NCBI GenBank assembly: GCA_029624735.1
Contig: JARSSM010000011.1
Coordinates: 322,495-386,494 of the forward strand
Length of the DNA stretch: 64,000 nt
Direction of reading: 5' to 3'
Origin: Defluviicoccus sp.
GTDB lineage: Bacteria > Pseudomonadota > Alphaproteobacteria > Rhodospirillales > Defluviicoccaceae
Part shown: positions 24,265-32,043 of the stretch, in pieces
Layout: each line of letters opens with the position of its first letter
Numbering within the stretch: the first letter of the stretch is position 1
Position numbers and translations under genes: made by a program
Notes under the pieces: generated by a model
Database searches by the model: none
What the model saw: the letters and a program-made list of their open reading frames with translations, nothing else
What the model was told of the DNA's origin: nothing

Positions 24265-24696
24265 TCAAGGTCCCTGAAGCAGTTTGAGCTTTTCGATAAA
24301 TTGCGTCAGCGCGGGTGAGTTTTCTTTGACGATCATGCCGGTCGCACCGGCGATCAGCGCCACCACCCACGGAAGAAAACAGCGGAAGCAGATGCGTGTA
24401 AACATTGTCTGTGTCGCTGCAGCCAGGCGCAGAAGCCGAAACGCTGCACGGATTTGCCTTGCGTTCTCGGGCGTCGCCGCACTCAGCTCCATCAGGTTGG
24501 CAATCGCGGCGATAATATCATCGCTTGAATACTGCCTCTCCAACTGGGAGAGCTTTTCAGCGAGAATTGCGGTCACTTTTCCATCCAGGTACGGCCAGAT
24601 CGCCTGGACTTGGTGTTCTGCCTCCGCGGTTGTCATGTCGCGGAACGGAATCCGGATCCGTCGTTCGTCGAGCGGGTAGGTATCGTCGCGGCCCAT
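24265..24696 (-). CDS. Unknown phage-block protein with one membrane segment (holin candidate)
   Basis: A 143-residue protein. Residues about 1-100 are soluble and helical ('EAEHQVQAIWPYLDGKVTAILAEKLSQLERQY'), and about 107-124 ('FLPWVVALIAGATGMIV') form a single hydrophobic segment followed by a charged tail. It sits between the tail genes and the terminase, where T7-group phages keep fibre and lysis functions. A holin or membrane-ejection role is conceivable because the block also encodes a signal-less wall hydrolase, but one central span with a long N-terminal domain is not typical of known holins. Function unknown. Confidence 0.6.
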   Translation of the reverse strand: MGRDDTYPLDERRIRIPFRDMTTAEAEHQVQAIWPYLDGKVTAILAEKLSQLERQYSSDDIIAAIANLMELSAATPENARQIRAAFRLLRLAAATQTMFTRICFRCFLPWVVALIAGATGMIVKENSPALTQFIEKLKLLQGP

Positions 24697-24873
24697 TGTC
24701 CCTCACTTCTTCGCGGCAAGACAAAAAACAGTTTGAAATCACCCGGACTGTGACCGGCTACTTCAGGGGCGCTGGGGGCCCCAGTTCGAACGGGCATTGG
24801 TCCCGACGATACCGACACCCCCCGCCAGCCCGCTCCACAACATCCGCCATGAGAGCGAGGGCGGACCCGCCGC

Positions 24874-26766
24874 TTAAGCGTTGACGCTGATTTCCGTCGC
24901 AACCGACAACAGCGTGAACGCCAGAGGTGCGTCGTCTTCGATCCGCCACAACGGTTGGATGCCGTCGTTGATCCAGCCAAGCATGCGCACGGTCTTGTCA
25001 CCCGAGAATACGGGCGGCGGCGCGTCGAGCCCGCTCTGGCCTAGCCGGCGGAACGGAACCAGCATCGAGCCGCGACTCGTCACCAGTCGCAAGGCCGCTG
25101 TCTCGTGCAGGCGGAACGTTACCGAGATCGGTCGAACCTTGCCGCCCGGACCACCGGCGGTGGTGTTAACCGGCAACGGTTCGATGATGTGCCGGTAACC
25201 GAGGCCGGCCTGTACGCTCGTGGCCTCCTCTTCCAGCGTGATGCTGCCGCCGGTGACGGTCGCGTCAGGCCGGACGGCGCCCTCCGCAAGGATCTTCACA
25301 ACCGATCCCTCAAGATGGTCAAGACCGCTCCAGGTCAACTTCGCCGTGCCGCTCGTACCGGTCAGAGCGGCATCGACGTTAACCGCGGGATCGAACACTT
25401 CGACGAAAAATCCGGCCGACCGCTCGACCAGCACGTAAGTCCGCTCGCCTACGGTGCCAACAGCGAGAAACGTGCCAGCGGTTTCTTGTTGGCTCCAGGC
25501 GCTGACCTCTTCTTCCCGATAGACGGTGAGCGTCGCCATCGTGCCGTCGGCCATGACGACATGCAGCAGCCGCTCGGCACGGTCGTAATCCATGTCGACC
25601 GGCTGGCGGATGAGGTGGCGCGCCAGCAGGGCGAGGTCGGTCGACTGGTAGGCCTGCTCTGTGTCAGTGAACAAGAACTCGCGCAGCTGTGGCCCGTTGC
25701 GGGGCACGAATAGCGTTGCACCGTCGACATCACGCGGCGGCACGGTGCGATCGACGGGCGAACCGATGCGGGTCTGCCGGCGCAGCTGAATGTTGGCCGG
25801 GATCAGCGGCTCGCCAGTCACCATCCACTCCGCGCCTGAGGTGAACACCTGGAGATGGCGCCCCGAAAACACGGCGCGAATGGCGTTGACCTGATCCGAC
25901 AACAAAGGAAACTCGATGCTCTCGTCGTCGAGCCCCTCGCCGAGATCGAAATTGAACAGATCGCCCGATTTCGACAGCCAGAGCCGGTTAGGCAGATCGC
26001 GAGACCCGCCAATGACGAGGCGATCCTGGTGAAAACAGACCGCAACCGGCCAGCCGCGCAGATTAGAGAAGGCCTGTTCGCTCCAATCCGCTGTCGCTCC
26101 GGTGGAGGTCAGCGTCTCCTTGACGTCGGCGCGTACGGCGGTTGGCGAGACGAACTGGACGATCTGGGTCTCCTTATTGCCGATGCGCATGCGCAGGCCG
26201 ACATGCTGCGTGGCGAAGACCGGATCGGAGGCGGTGACAGTGATCGTGCCGGTCGTTGCACTCGGCTGCACGGTTACCCAGTCACCGGCGTACTTGAAGT
26301 GCGGCGCGTACGTCCGCCCATTCTCACTGAAGAAGATCCAGTCGCTCAACACCCACTGCGCTGCCCCGATGCGCGTCAGCTGCTTCGGCGGCACGTCGGG
26401 ATGAACGATGAGCAAGGTGTCGGCGCTTTGCGTCCAGTTCAGCTGCCGCAACTGAGCCGCGGTCCACGGGGTGACGAGTTCGGCAATGCGGATCTCGTCG
26501 CTATAAATGCGCAAGAGGCGGTCGGTCAGCAGCAGGAGATAGGTCTGTTCGGTGTTGAACTCGAAGGCAATCAAGCGCCCGGGACCGGCTGCGGTATCGA
26601 CGAACCGTAGACCGGGCCTGCGGGTCACGCCGCCAGCGGGATGCACGAATACATTGCGCAAGGCTGAAGCGCCGTTCTCGTACGCACGCAGATCGCGCCG
26701 ACCGAGCAGCGCAGGCGAAATCTCGCCCGCGGCGAAGCTCGTCTTTTGCACACGAAGGCGCGGCAT
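24874..26766 (-). CDS. Tail tubular protein B (gp12-like nozzle protein)
   Basis: A 630-residue beta-rich structural protein. The N-terminus 'FAAGEISPALLGRRDLRAYENGASALRNVFVHPAGGVTRRPGLRFV' (about 11-56) is characteristic of podoviral tail nozzle proteins, as are 'GRLIAFEFNTEQTYLLLLTD' and 'VYREEEVSAWSQQET'. In T7-like virions this protein forms the distal tube through which DNA leaves. The frame is open to 27351, but the ATG at 26766 is right: it shares one nucleotide with the stop of tail tubular A and starts 'MPRLRVQKTSFAAGE'. The length is somewhat shorter than T7 gp12. A 177-nt gap with no gene follows it. Confidence 0.87.
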   Translation of the reverse strand: MPRLRVQKTSFAAGEISPALLGRRDLRAYENGASALRNVFVHPAGGVTRRPGLRFVDTAAGPGRLIAFEFNTEQTYLLLLTDRLLRIYSDEIRIAELVTPWTAAQLRQLNWTQSADTLLIVHPDVPPKQLTRIGAAQWVLSDWIFFSENGRTYAPHFKYAGDWVTVQPSATTGTITVTASDPVFATQHVGLRMRIGNKETQIVQFVSPTAVRADVKETLTSTGATADWSEQAFSNLRGWPVAVCFHQDRLVIGGSRDLPNRLWLSKSGDLFNFDLGEGLDDESIEFPLLSDQVNAIRAVFSGRHLQVFTSGAEWMVTGEPLIPANIQLRRQTRIGSPVDRTVPPRDVDGATLFVPRNGPQLREFLFTDTEQAYQSTDLALLARHLIRQPVDMDYDRAERLLHVVMADGTMATLTVYREEEVSAWSQQETAGTFLAVGTVGERTYVLVERSAGFFVEVFDPAVNVDAALTGTSGTAKLTWSGLDHLEGSVVKILAEGAVRPDATVTGGSITLEEEATSVQAGLGYRHIIEPLPVNTTAGGPGGKVRPISVTFRLHETAALRLVTSRGSMLVPFRRLGQSGLDAPPPVFSGDKTVRMLGWINDGIQPLWRIEDDAPLAFTLLSVATEISVNA

Positions 26767-27335
26767 CAGTAGCGTTCCGAGATGAGGGTGAAATCGGTGA
26801 TCTGGGGCGCCGTGTCCTCCTGCGCATCGATCAGCTTGGCGCGGCGGAATTCCGCTTCGGCAAGGTTGCGCATGCCTTCCCAGCGCGCGGTCGAGTCGGT
26901 GAGCGGAATGCAGAATTCCGCCGCCAAATGCGCCAGCAGCGCCATCGTGAAGAAGGGCGGGAAGTCGTCTTCGCGCGGCCGACAGATGTAGGTGAGCGTC
27001 ACCTCGTCGGCATCGCAGTGAACCTGGCGCGCATAGATCCGGTAGCGCAGGCCGGATCCCCGGCCGCCAGTGCCCGCCGAAAGCACGCGCAGGCAATCGG
27101 GCGGCAACTGAAACGCGTATTCGAAATCGGCCGTGGGCCGCTTCACAAGCCGCAGCAGGTCGGCTTGAGCGATCGCAAAGTTCCAGGGATGGGATGAGAG
27201 CAGTGCGTCGCGGGCAGCCGGATAGAGGTTCGCTGCGACCTCCGCCTCCAAGGTCCCCTCGTCGAAAGACGTGATCGTCCCAGCGCCGATCTTCAGCAGC
27301 GCCCGCGAACACAAGTCCAGGGGTGTCATACCCAT
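26766..27335 (-). CDS. Tail tubular protein A (gp11-like)
   Basis: A 189-residue helical protein with the gatekeeper/tail tubular A pattern: 'TPLDLCSRALLKIGAGTITSFDEGTLEAEVAANLYPAARDALLSSHPWNFA' at the N-terminus (about 4-54) and a regular helical C-terminus. In T7-like particles it forms the ring between portal and nozzle. The ATG at 27335 has GAAGGGA about 7 nt upstream, inside a small hairpin (27336-27352). It is coupled to tail tubular B by a TGATG junction. A 135-nt non-coding gap containing a strong hairpin separates it from the capsid genes upstream. Confidence 0.87.
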   Translation of the reverse strand: MGMTPLDLCSRALLKIGAGTITSFDEGTLEAEVAANLYPAARDALLSSHPWNFAIAQADLLRLVKRPTADFEYAFQLPPDCLRVLSAGTGGRGSGLRYRIYARQVHCDADEVTLTYICRPREDDFPPFFTMALLAHLAAEFCIPLTDSTARWEGMRNLAEAEFRRAKLIDAQEDTAPQITDFTLISERY

Positions 27336-27390
27336 GGTGAAATCCCTTCACCGGAAAACGGATGGAATGGCGGGGCGGCGTTCACCGGAG

Positions 27391-27424
27391 CCGTTCCCCG
27401 ATCCGAGCTGCGATCGAGGAACGG
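27391..27424 (-). terminator. Strong hairpin between capsid and tail genes
   Basis: CCGTTCC-c-CGATC and GATCG-a-GGAACGG pair over 12 of 13 positions around an 8-nt loop. There is no T-run on either strand. It sits between the decoration-like gene and tail tubular A, where T7 has its capsid-end terminator, so it may attenuate tail-gene expression (inference). Confidence 0.45.
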
Positions 27425-27470
27425 CCGCCGGTGCGACGCGCTCGCCGGCTCACGAGCCGACGTCATTCGT

Positions 27471-27740
27471 TTATGCGTCGTTGACGGTCCCGAAGGCGGT
27501 CAGGTTGGCGACATCGACCACGCTGCCGGTATTGGTCTTGACGACAAAGACGCCCGCCCCCTTGCTCGCCGAATTGTCGACGTTTGCAAGGATCATATCG
27601 CCGCTCCGCAGCATGTCGGTTGCGGTGTTGAAATAGCCGGCGGTGCCAACTGCCGTCGCGGTATCGTTGGTGAGGTAGTGCCACAGCGTGAAGCCGTTGG
27701 CGTAGGCCAGCACGCTCAAGCGCTTGGGATCATAGGCCAT
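27471..27740 (-). CDS. Small structural protein behind the capsid gene (decoration-like)
   Basis: An 89-residue, beta-rich, uncharged protein starting 'MAYDPKRLSVLAYANGFTLWHYLTND' and containing alternating small and aliphatic residues ('GVFVVKTNTGSVVDVANLT'). Proteins of this type and size follow the capsid gene in several alphaproteobacterial phage clusters and are thought to be head-surface or accessory structural proteins; that role is inferred here from position. It begins 14 nt after the capsid stop. The frame opens at 27806 within the capsid gene, but the ATG at 27740 yields the conserved-looking start. Confidence 0.65.
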   Translation of the reverse strand: MAYDPKRLSVLAYANGFTLWHYLTNDTATAVGTAGYFNTATDMLRSGDMILANVDNSASKGAGVFVVKTNTGSVVDVANLTAFGTVNDA

Positions 27741-27754
27741 TTTGGGGCGCTCCG

Positions 27755-28573
27755 TCAGTTTTCGTTGCAGGAGAAGGCGACGACGCCGCTGCCATCGATC
27801 AGGCACGCGCCCTGGCTCATCATGTTGTTGACGAAGTGGGCGGCGCGGTCACCGTGCCAGGTGATATCGGTCTTCACATCGGAGCCGACGGCATGACCGA
27901 CCGCGGTCTTGTGGTACCAGAAGCACCGGCGGATGCCGGCGCTCACCGGCAGCCCGGAGTGCGGGAGCCAGAGAGTGCCCAGCCAGCGCTTCGCCTGGGT
28001 CCCTTTCCACGGCAGATCGTCACCGCCGACATAGTCGGCATTTGCGAACTCCTCGACGTTGAGGAGGTCACTCCACTGCTTCCAACCGACGATCGCGAAG
28101 CGCTGTCCGTCGTCCGGAACATCGGCCCCGCCCAGCGTCTCGAAGGCGGCCAGAATCTTCTCTTTCGTCAGGCCGTCGGTCGTGCCGCCGACCGTTGCCG
28201 TCACCGTCGCCAGCTGCTTGATGATGAGTTCATCGGTCTTCCGGCCGAGCGCATAGGCACCGGCACGAGCAACGACCTGCTGCTCGTTGATGTTGGTCTT
28301 CAGTTCATCGAGGCGATCGACCCAGTCGCCAGCGTAGTAGTCGTAAAGCACGCACTCGACCGGCTGATGATCGACGTTCATGACCGGCACCTTGCCGTGA
28401 CGCGCTTTCGTCGCGGCGACGCCCTTACCCACTTTCTGGAAGGTTGTGGTCGCGCCAATGACCGCGTCCTTGACACGAACGGTGTTGCGAAGCTTCGAGC
28501 CCATCTGCTGGTACTGGATGTGCACTTCGGCTTCGAAATTCTTGATGAAAGCCTGATCGACAGAAGTCGACAT
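27755..28573 (-). CDS. Major capsid protein
   Basis: A 272-residue protein of the phage capsid family used by T7-like and related podoviruses of proteobacteria: 'FIKNFEAEVHIQYQQMGSKLRNTVRVKD' at the N-terminus (about 9-36), 'VECVLYDYYAGDWVDRLDELKTNINEQQ' (about 72-99) and a C-terminal 'AVGSDVKTDITWHGDRAAHFVNN' that matches the closing strand region. The ATG at 28573 is preceded by AGGAGA. It is separated from the scaffold gene by 241 nt containing two palindromes, and followed closely by the decoration-like gene. The frame is intact over the full expected length. Confidence 0.88.
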   Translation of the reverse strand: MSTSVDQAFIKNFEAEVHIQYQQMGSKLRNTVRVKDAVIGATTTFQKVGKGVAATKARHGKVPVMNVDHQPVECVLYDYYAGDWVDRLDELKTNINEQQVVARAGAYALGRKTDELIIKQLATVTATVGGTTDGLTKEKILAAFETLGGADVPDDGQRFAIVGWKQWSDLLNVEEFANADYVGGDDLPWKGTQAKRWLGTLWLPHSGLPVSAGIRRCFWYHKTAVGHAVGSDVKTDITWHGDRAAHFVNNMMSQGACLIDGSGVVAFSCNEN

Positions 28574-28667
28574 GCAAGAATCTCCTGGTTCGTAATTGAC
28601 CTGTCTTGCGAACGAAGCAGCGCTTGCCGGTTATGGTGGTGCCGCCGGCACATGCGCTTGCGCCAGA

Positions 28668-28693
28668 ACCGGGCCCGGTATCGGATCGATCCG
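28668..28693. repeat. Two adjacent 12-bp palindromes upstream of the capsid gene
   Basis: ACCGGGCCCGGT (28668-28679) and CGGATCGATCCG (28682-28693) are perfect palindromes two bases apart, in the 241-nt gap between scaffold and capsid. In T7 the strongest late promoter lies at this place, so a promoter or operator role is possible; no clear -35/-10 pair was seen. Confidence 0.45.
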
Positions 28694-28814
28694 GGTTGTC
28701 CGGTCGGCTTATCTCAGGGACGAGAACGATTTGTCGGACCGCCCGGCTGGAGGCCCTTTCGCCTTCGGCAATTGCGGGAGAGCGCGCCCCAGCATTGGGA
28801 TCGCGCTCAACCGC

Positions 28815-29576
28815 CTAATCCTGGTAAAGCTTGCGGAATCCTGCGCGAACCTTGTTCACGATGGCCGGATCCTGATCGCGCCAGTAGCGCGGATCGCGCA
28901 TCAGCGTCTTCAGATCAGCCTCGGTCGCTACGCTCGCACCGGCCTCGCCTTCGCGCACCAGCCCGGGCTCGCCGTTGCTCATCAGGCGCTCCATGGCGAG
29001 CACGCCCTCGTAGGTCGTCGACAGCGCATCAAATACGCGCTGAGGCAGGTTCGCACGCCCCCACGCATCAAGCTGGCGCGCCGTTTCCCGCCACCGCTGT
29101 TCGCCACCGAAGTGTTTGACGAGACGCGTGACTTGGCCTTCCGTTTCGAACAGGGTCGCGATTTCGGTCACCATCGGCATCAGCCGTTCCGAGGCCAGGT
29201 CGTAAACGAGTTGTGCCTGTTCCTGCGAGAAGCCAGCTGCGTGCAGGCGGCGGTTAAGGTCCGCATCGCTCTCCAGAAGTTCGGTCTGGATCTTGATGTT
29301 GTAGTCCTCGGGCCGCGCCGGCAGCTCTCGGGCCGAAAGGCCGCCCAGCTTGCGTTCGAGCTCGACGTAGGACTTGACGAGCGCGTCGGTGCGCAGTTCG
29401 CCCTTCTCGTCGTCCCAGAACTTTTCTGGAATGCCGACAGGCCGCTCGGTGCCCGCAGTCTGCGCCGGTGTCTCGTTGTCGTCGCTGGCGAGCGAACCTG
29501 CAGCGGAGGCATCCGCCGTCACGCTCAGGAGGTTGTCGACAGTCTCGGTTTCTTTGGCTGACAGATCGTCGGTCAC
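28815..29576 (-). CDS. Capsid assembly scaffolding protein
   Basis: A 253-residue acidic protein. The disordered N-terminus (about 1-45, rich in S/D/E/T/A) precedes 'IPEKFWDDEKGELRTDALVKSYVELERKL' (about 49-77), a motif typical of T7-group scaffold proteins, and a helical C-terminus ('MRDPRYWRDQDPAIVNKVRAGFRKLY') of the kind that binds capsid subunits. It shapes the procapsid and leaves before DNA packaging. The start is GTG, overlapping the preceding gene's stop by 4 nt. Gene order portal, Bbp19-like, scaffold, capsid supports the call. Confidence 0.82.
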   Translation of the reverse strand: MTDDLSAKETETVDNLLSVTADASAAGSLASDDNETPAQTAGTERPVGIPEKFWDDEKGELRTDALVKSYVELERKLGGLSARELPARPEDYNIKIQTELLESDADLNRRLHAAGFSQEQAQLVYDLASERLMPMVTEIATLFETEGQVTRLVKHFGGEQRWRETARQLDAWGRANLPQRVFDALSTTYEGVLAMERLMSNGEPGLVREGEAGASVATEADLKTLMRDPRYWRDQDPAIVNKVRAGFRKLYQD

Positions 29577-29875
29577 GTTTCCCTCTTGCGATTGTGTGGG
29601 CCGCCCGCGCCTTTGGCGACGAGGGCCTCGACGTAAAGAACCAGCTGGCGCTGACCTTCGGCGTAGCGCATGAGCGCTTCCGAGGCCTGCGGGCCGAGCG
29701 CCTTCTCGATGGTGAGACGGCGGAGGTGGCCAAGAACTTGTCGCCCGTCGGCAGAAACGAAGCAGCGCGCGAAGACAGTTGCCAATTCCGCCTCACCGGC
29801 CTCGTTGCTTGGCTGTGCCTCGCCGCTGGACCGATCCGTATCGAACCAGTCCCATCCCTGACTTGGTGGGTTCAT
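29573..29875 (-). CDS. Bbp19-like small phage structural protein
   Basis: A 100-residue protein with 'ELATVFARCFVSADGRQVLGHLRRLT' (about 30-55), resembling the Bbp19 structural domain found beside portal genes of podoviruses, followed by helical 'QASEALMRYAEGQRQLVLYVEALV'. Its precise role in the particle is not established in the family. It overlaps the portal stop (ATGA) and the scaffold start by 4 nt each, so it is translationally coupled to both. The basic tail 'GGPHNRKRE' could contact nucleic acid. Confidence 0.68.
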   Translation of the reverse strand: MNPPSQGWDWFDTDRSSGEAQPSNEAGEAELATVFARCFVSADGRQVLGHLRRLTIEKALGPQASEALMRYAEGQRQLVLYVEALVAKGAGGPHNRKRET

Positions 29876-31407
29876 TGGACCGCCTTCATGATGGCTTCCG
29901 GCAACCCTGAAGCCGCCAGCAAGGCGGCACCCTCGTCAACGGCCGCCGGCGGATGGCTCAGTTCCTCCGGGACGCCGAGCGCTCGTCCGAGCCAGCGCGC
30001 GGCGGCGACTTGGTCCACCGAGGCGATCGCCGCTGGGCCGAGTTTGCTCACGACATCGAGCCATAGGAGCGTGTTCTGGATGCTCTGCTGCGCCTGATAG
30101 CGGGCCTGCGGCGAGCGGTATTCGAGGGCGACCGTGCGACCATCGAGCGGGAAATCGGGGATCTCGCCACGGCGGCCGAGGATGGCCTGGGCACGGGTAA
30201 TCAGCGGCGACAACAACTCGCTCTGCAGCCGGCCATAGGTCGCGCCCAGCACCCGCGCCATTTCCGCAGCGCGCTCCAGAACTTCCGTTGCCGTCATCCG
30301 CGGGCTGTTGACCTGGCCCAGGAAATCGACGAACAGGGCCTTGCGGATACGCGAGCGCAGCTGGTCGAGAACGATCTCGGAAACATCGAACCGGCCCGGC
30401 GTCTGCAGCGGCGTCAGGCCGGCCGAACCGACCGCCTTCGGAATGATCGTTCCCGGCACCAGCTTGATCGTCGCCGGGTTGATGACGCCATCATCGTCCG
30501 CCTGCCAGATCCCGGTGACCGCGATCGAGGCATTCTTTAGAACGAGTTCGACAACCTTGTTGGCGGTTTTGATGTCCGGCAGGGCCTTCATCACCGGGGA
30601 GCGGCCATACGTCTCGCCCGGTGCCTTGAGCCAGCGGAAATTGATGAACGGCGACGCGGCGAAGGTCCCTTCGGCGAGGACGGCCGGGGCCTGCTGCCGC
30701 AGCGCATCGAGCTCGGCAATCGCCATGTAACGGTAGGTTCCGGCTTCAGGCAGGACGGCTTCGATCACGCCCAAGCGTGTGTCCGGCTCGTTGTCCATTG
30801 TGGTGACGAGCCCGGGATGGGACGCCGCTTGGGGAAAGCGCGCTAACAGCTGTGCAACGGTAAGCTCGGTGCGGCGGAACGTGGTGTCGAGACGCCCCGA
30901 GGGTCCCTCTTCGAGCAGCACCTGCGAGAGAGGAACGGCCGTGAAGCGAAACGCGGACGTTTCGCCGGGCGCTGCCTCTTCAAACAAGAGGGATGCACTG
31001 CCAGCCGTCACCAGATCGAGGTAGCACTGGTGCATTTCGACGGCGAAGTTAGAGCGATCGAAATGCGATTGAATGATCGTCGTCGCCCGCTCGAGCTCCG
31101 GACCGACCGCCCAGCGCTCGCCAGCCTCAATGTCGGGGCCGGAGGCAAAGCCGAACCAGCGCGCCCATGGCGGCGTCAATTGCGCCATCAGGCTGGCAGC
31201 GAGTTGATCCACCGCATCGGGCGCGGTGCCGTCGAACAGACGATCCGTCCGCCGAACCCCTTGCACCGACGCACGCACGGCGGTGTCACGGCTGGGCAGG
31301 GCGTAATCGTAGCATTCCTGCCACAAGCTCTCCCAGCCGGAGCGCCGCTCTCGGGCGCGCTGATAGCGGCGGATTACGTCCTGAGGGTTAAGACCCGACA
31401 TCGTCAT
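29872..31407 (-). CDS. Portal protein (head-tail connector)
   Basis: A 511-residue podoviral portal subunit: 'DVIRRYQRARERRSGWESLWQECYDYALP' (about 7-35), 'RLFDGTAPDAVDQLAASLMAQLTPPWARWFGF' (about 54-85), 'LYDLVTAGSASLLFEE'-like text near 125 and 'RMTATEVLERAAEMARVLGATYGRLQSELLSPLI' (about 368-401) are all typical of the T7-type head-tail connector family. Twelve copies form the packaging vertex. The frame is open to 31476; the ATG at 31407 has CGGAG 5-6 nt upstream and gives 'MTMSGLNPQDV'. It is complete at both ends. The gap to the upstream gene is 93 nt. Confidence 0.9.
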   Translation of the reverse strand: MTMSGLNPQDVIRRYQRARERRSGWESLWQECYDYALPSRDTAVRASVQGVRRTDRLFDGTAPDAVDQLAASLMAQLTPPWARWFGFASGPDIEAGERWAVGPELERATTIIQSHFDRSNFAVEMHQCYLDLVTAGSASLLFEEAAPGETSAFRFTAVPLSQVLLEEGPSGRLDTTFRRTELTVAQLLARFPQAASHPGLVTTMDNEPDTRLGVIEAVLPEAGTYRYMAIAELDALRQQAPAVLAEGTFAASPFINFRWLKAPGETYGRSPVMKALPDIKTANKVVELVLKNASIAVTGIWQADDDGVINPATIKLVPGTIIPKAVGSAGLTPLQTPGRFDVSEIVLDQLRSRIRKALFVDFLGQVNSPRMTATEVLERAAEMARVLGATYGRLQSELLSPLITRAQAILGRRGEIPDFPLDGRTVALEYRSPQARYQAQQSIQNTLLWLDVVSKLGPAAIASVDQVAAARWLGRALGVPEELSHPPAAVDEGAALLAASGLPEAIMKAVQ

Positions 31408-31500
31408 GCTGACTCCGCGCACGGTTGACTTGGCGGCGCCGTTAAGGGCAACGGCGAACGGTAGGGACACACGCAATACCCACTTGACAGGCGCTTCATC

Positions 31501-32043
31501 CTAGGAAAGATCACGGTCATCGCCGTGCGCCAGGACCAGCGACGACGCTTGGACACACTTCGGCCCGTCGTATCTAGGACTATATTCATAGACGGACCTC
31601 GTGTCAAGCGTCTCTTGCGTGCGCTTCGGCGCGAGCGCCAGGAGGTGGCGGTAGAGTTGCCAGGGTGTCAGGACAAAGGGCGCCCTGATGCCGAGCACGC
31701 GCTTGACAATCTCGACGCAGGTCAGCGGCCGAAGCCTGGCCCCTCGCCGCGGCGCTTCGCGAATCTCGGTCGCAACCACGGTAAATCCGCGCTCGCAGTA
31801 CCAGTCGGCCACAACGGCCGGGGTTGCCGGCCGCACACTGCCAAGGAGCATCTGGTTGGAAAGCGGGTCACAGACGATGGCGGTGTCGCCCTGGAACACC
31901 ACCACGAAGCAGTGGCGGAAACCGGCACGCAGCGCCTTGAGCCAGCGAATACCCGTCATGCCTGTAAAGACGACAAGAGCAACAAACGCATCTTCGGTGA
32001 GGTCGGCAGGGGTGCCCGCAGCGAGCGGGATGCGCGTCGCCAT
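31501..32043 (-). CDS. Permuted papain-like fold protein of the virion block
   Basis: A 180-residue protein with a conserved-looking histidine segment first ('GFRHCFVVVFQGDTAIVCDPLSN', about 41-63) and a cysteine helix later ('LTCVEIVKRVLGI', about 107-119). This His-before-Cys order, with the Cys at a helix start, is what circularly permuted NlpC/P60-papain (YiiX-like) enzymes show. Such enzymes can be amidases, thioesterases or peptidases. I chose the ATG at 32043, which starts 'MATRIPLAAGTPADL' and touches the stop of the preceding gene; the longer frame to 32103 adds atypical text. Located first but one in the virion operon. An entry or maturation enzyme is possible but not shown. Confidence 0.65.
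   Translation of the reverse strand: MATRIPLAAGTPADLTEDAFVALVVFTGMTGIRWLKALRAGFRHCFVVVFQGDTAIVCDPLSNQMLLGSVRPATPAVVADWYCERGFTVVATEIREAPRRGARLRPLTCVEIVKRVLGIRAPFVLTPWQLYRHLLALAPKRTQETLDTRSVYEYSPRYDGPKCVQASSLVLAHGDDRDLS

Noticed and set aside
25855..26610. 251-residue plus-strand ORF inside tail tubular B
   Set aside because: Opposite the tail gene in the same block; no recognisable domain.
27836..29119. 427-residue plus-strand ORF crossing capsid and scaffold genes
   Set aside because: It spans the gap and two genes with family-level similarity on the other strand, so it is a composition artefact.
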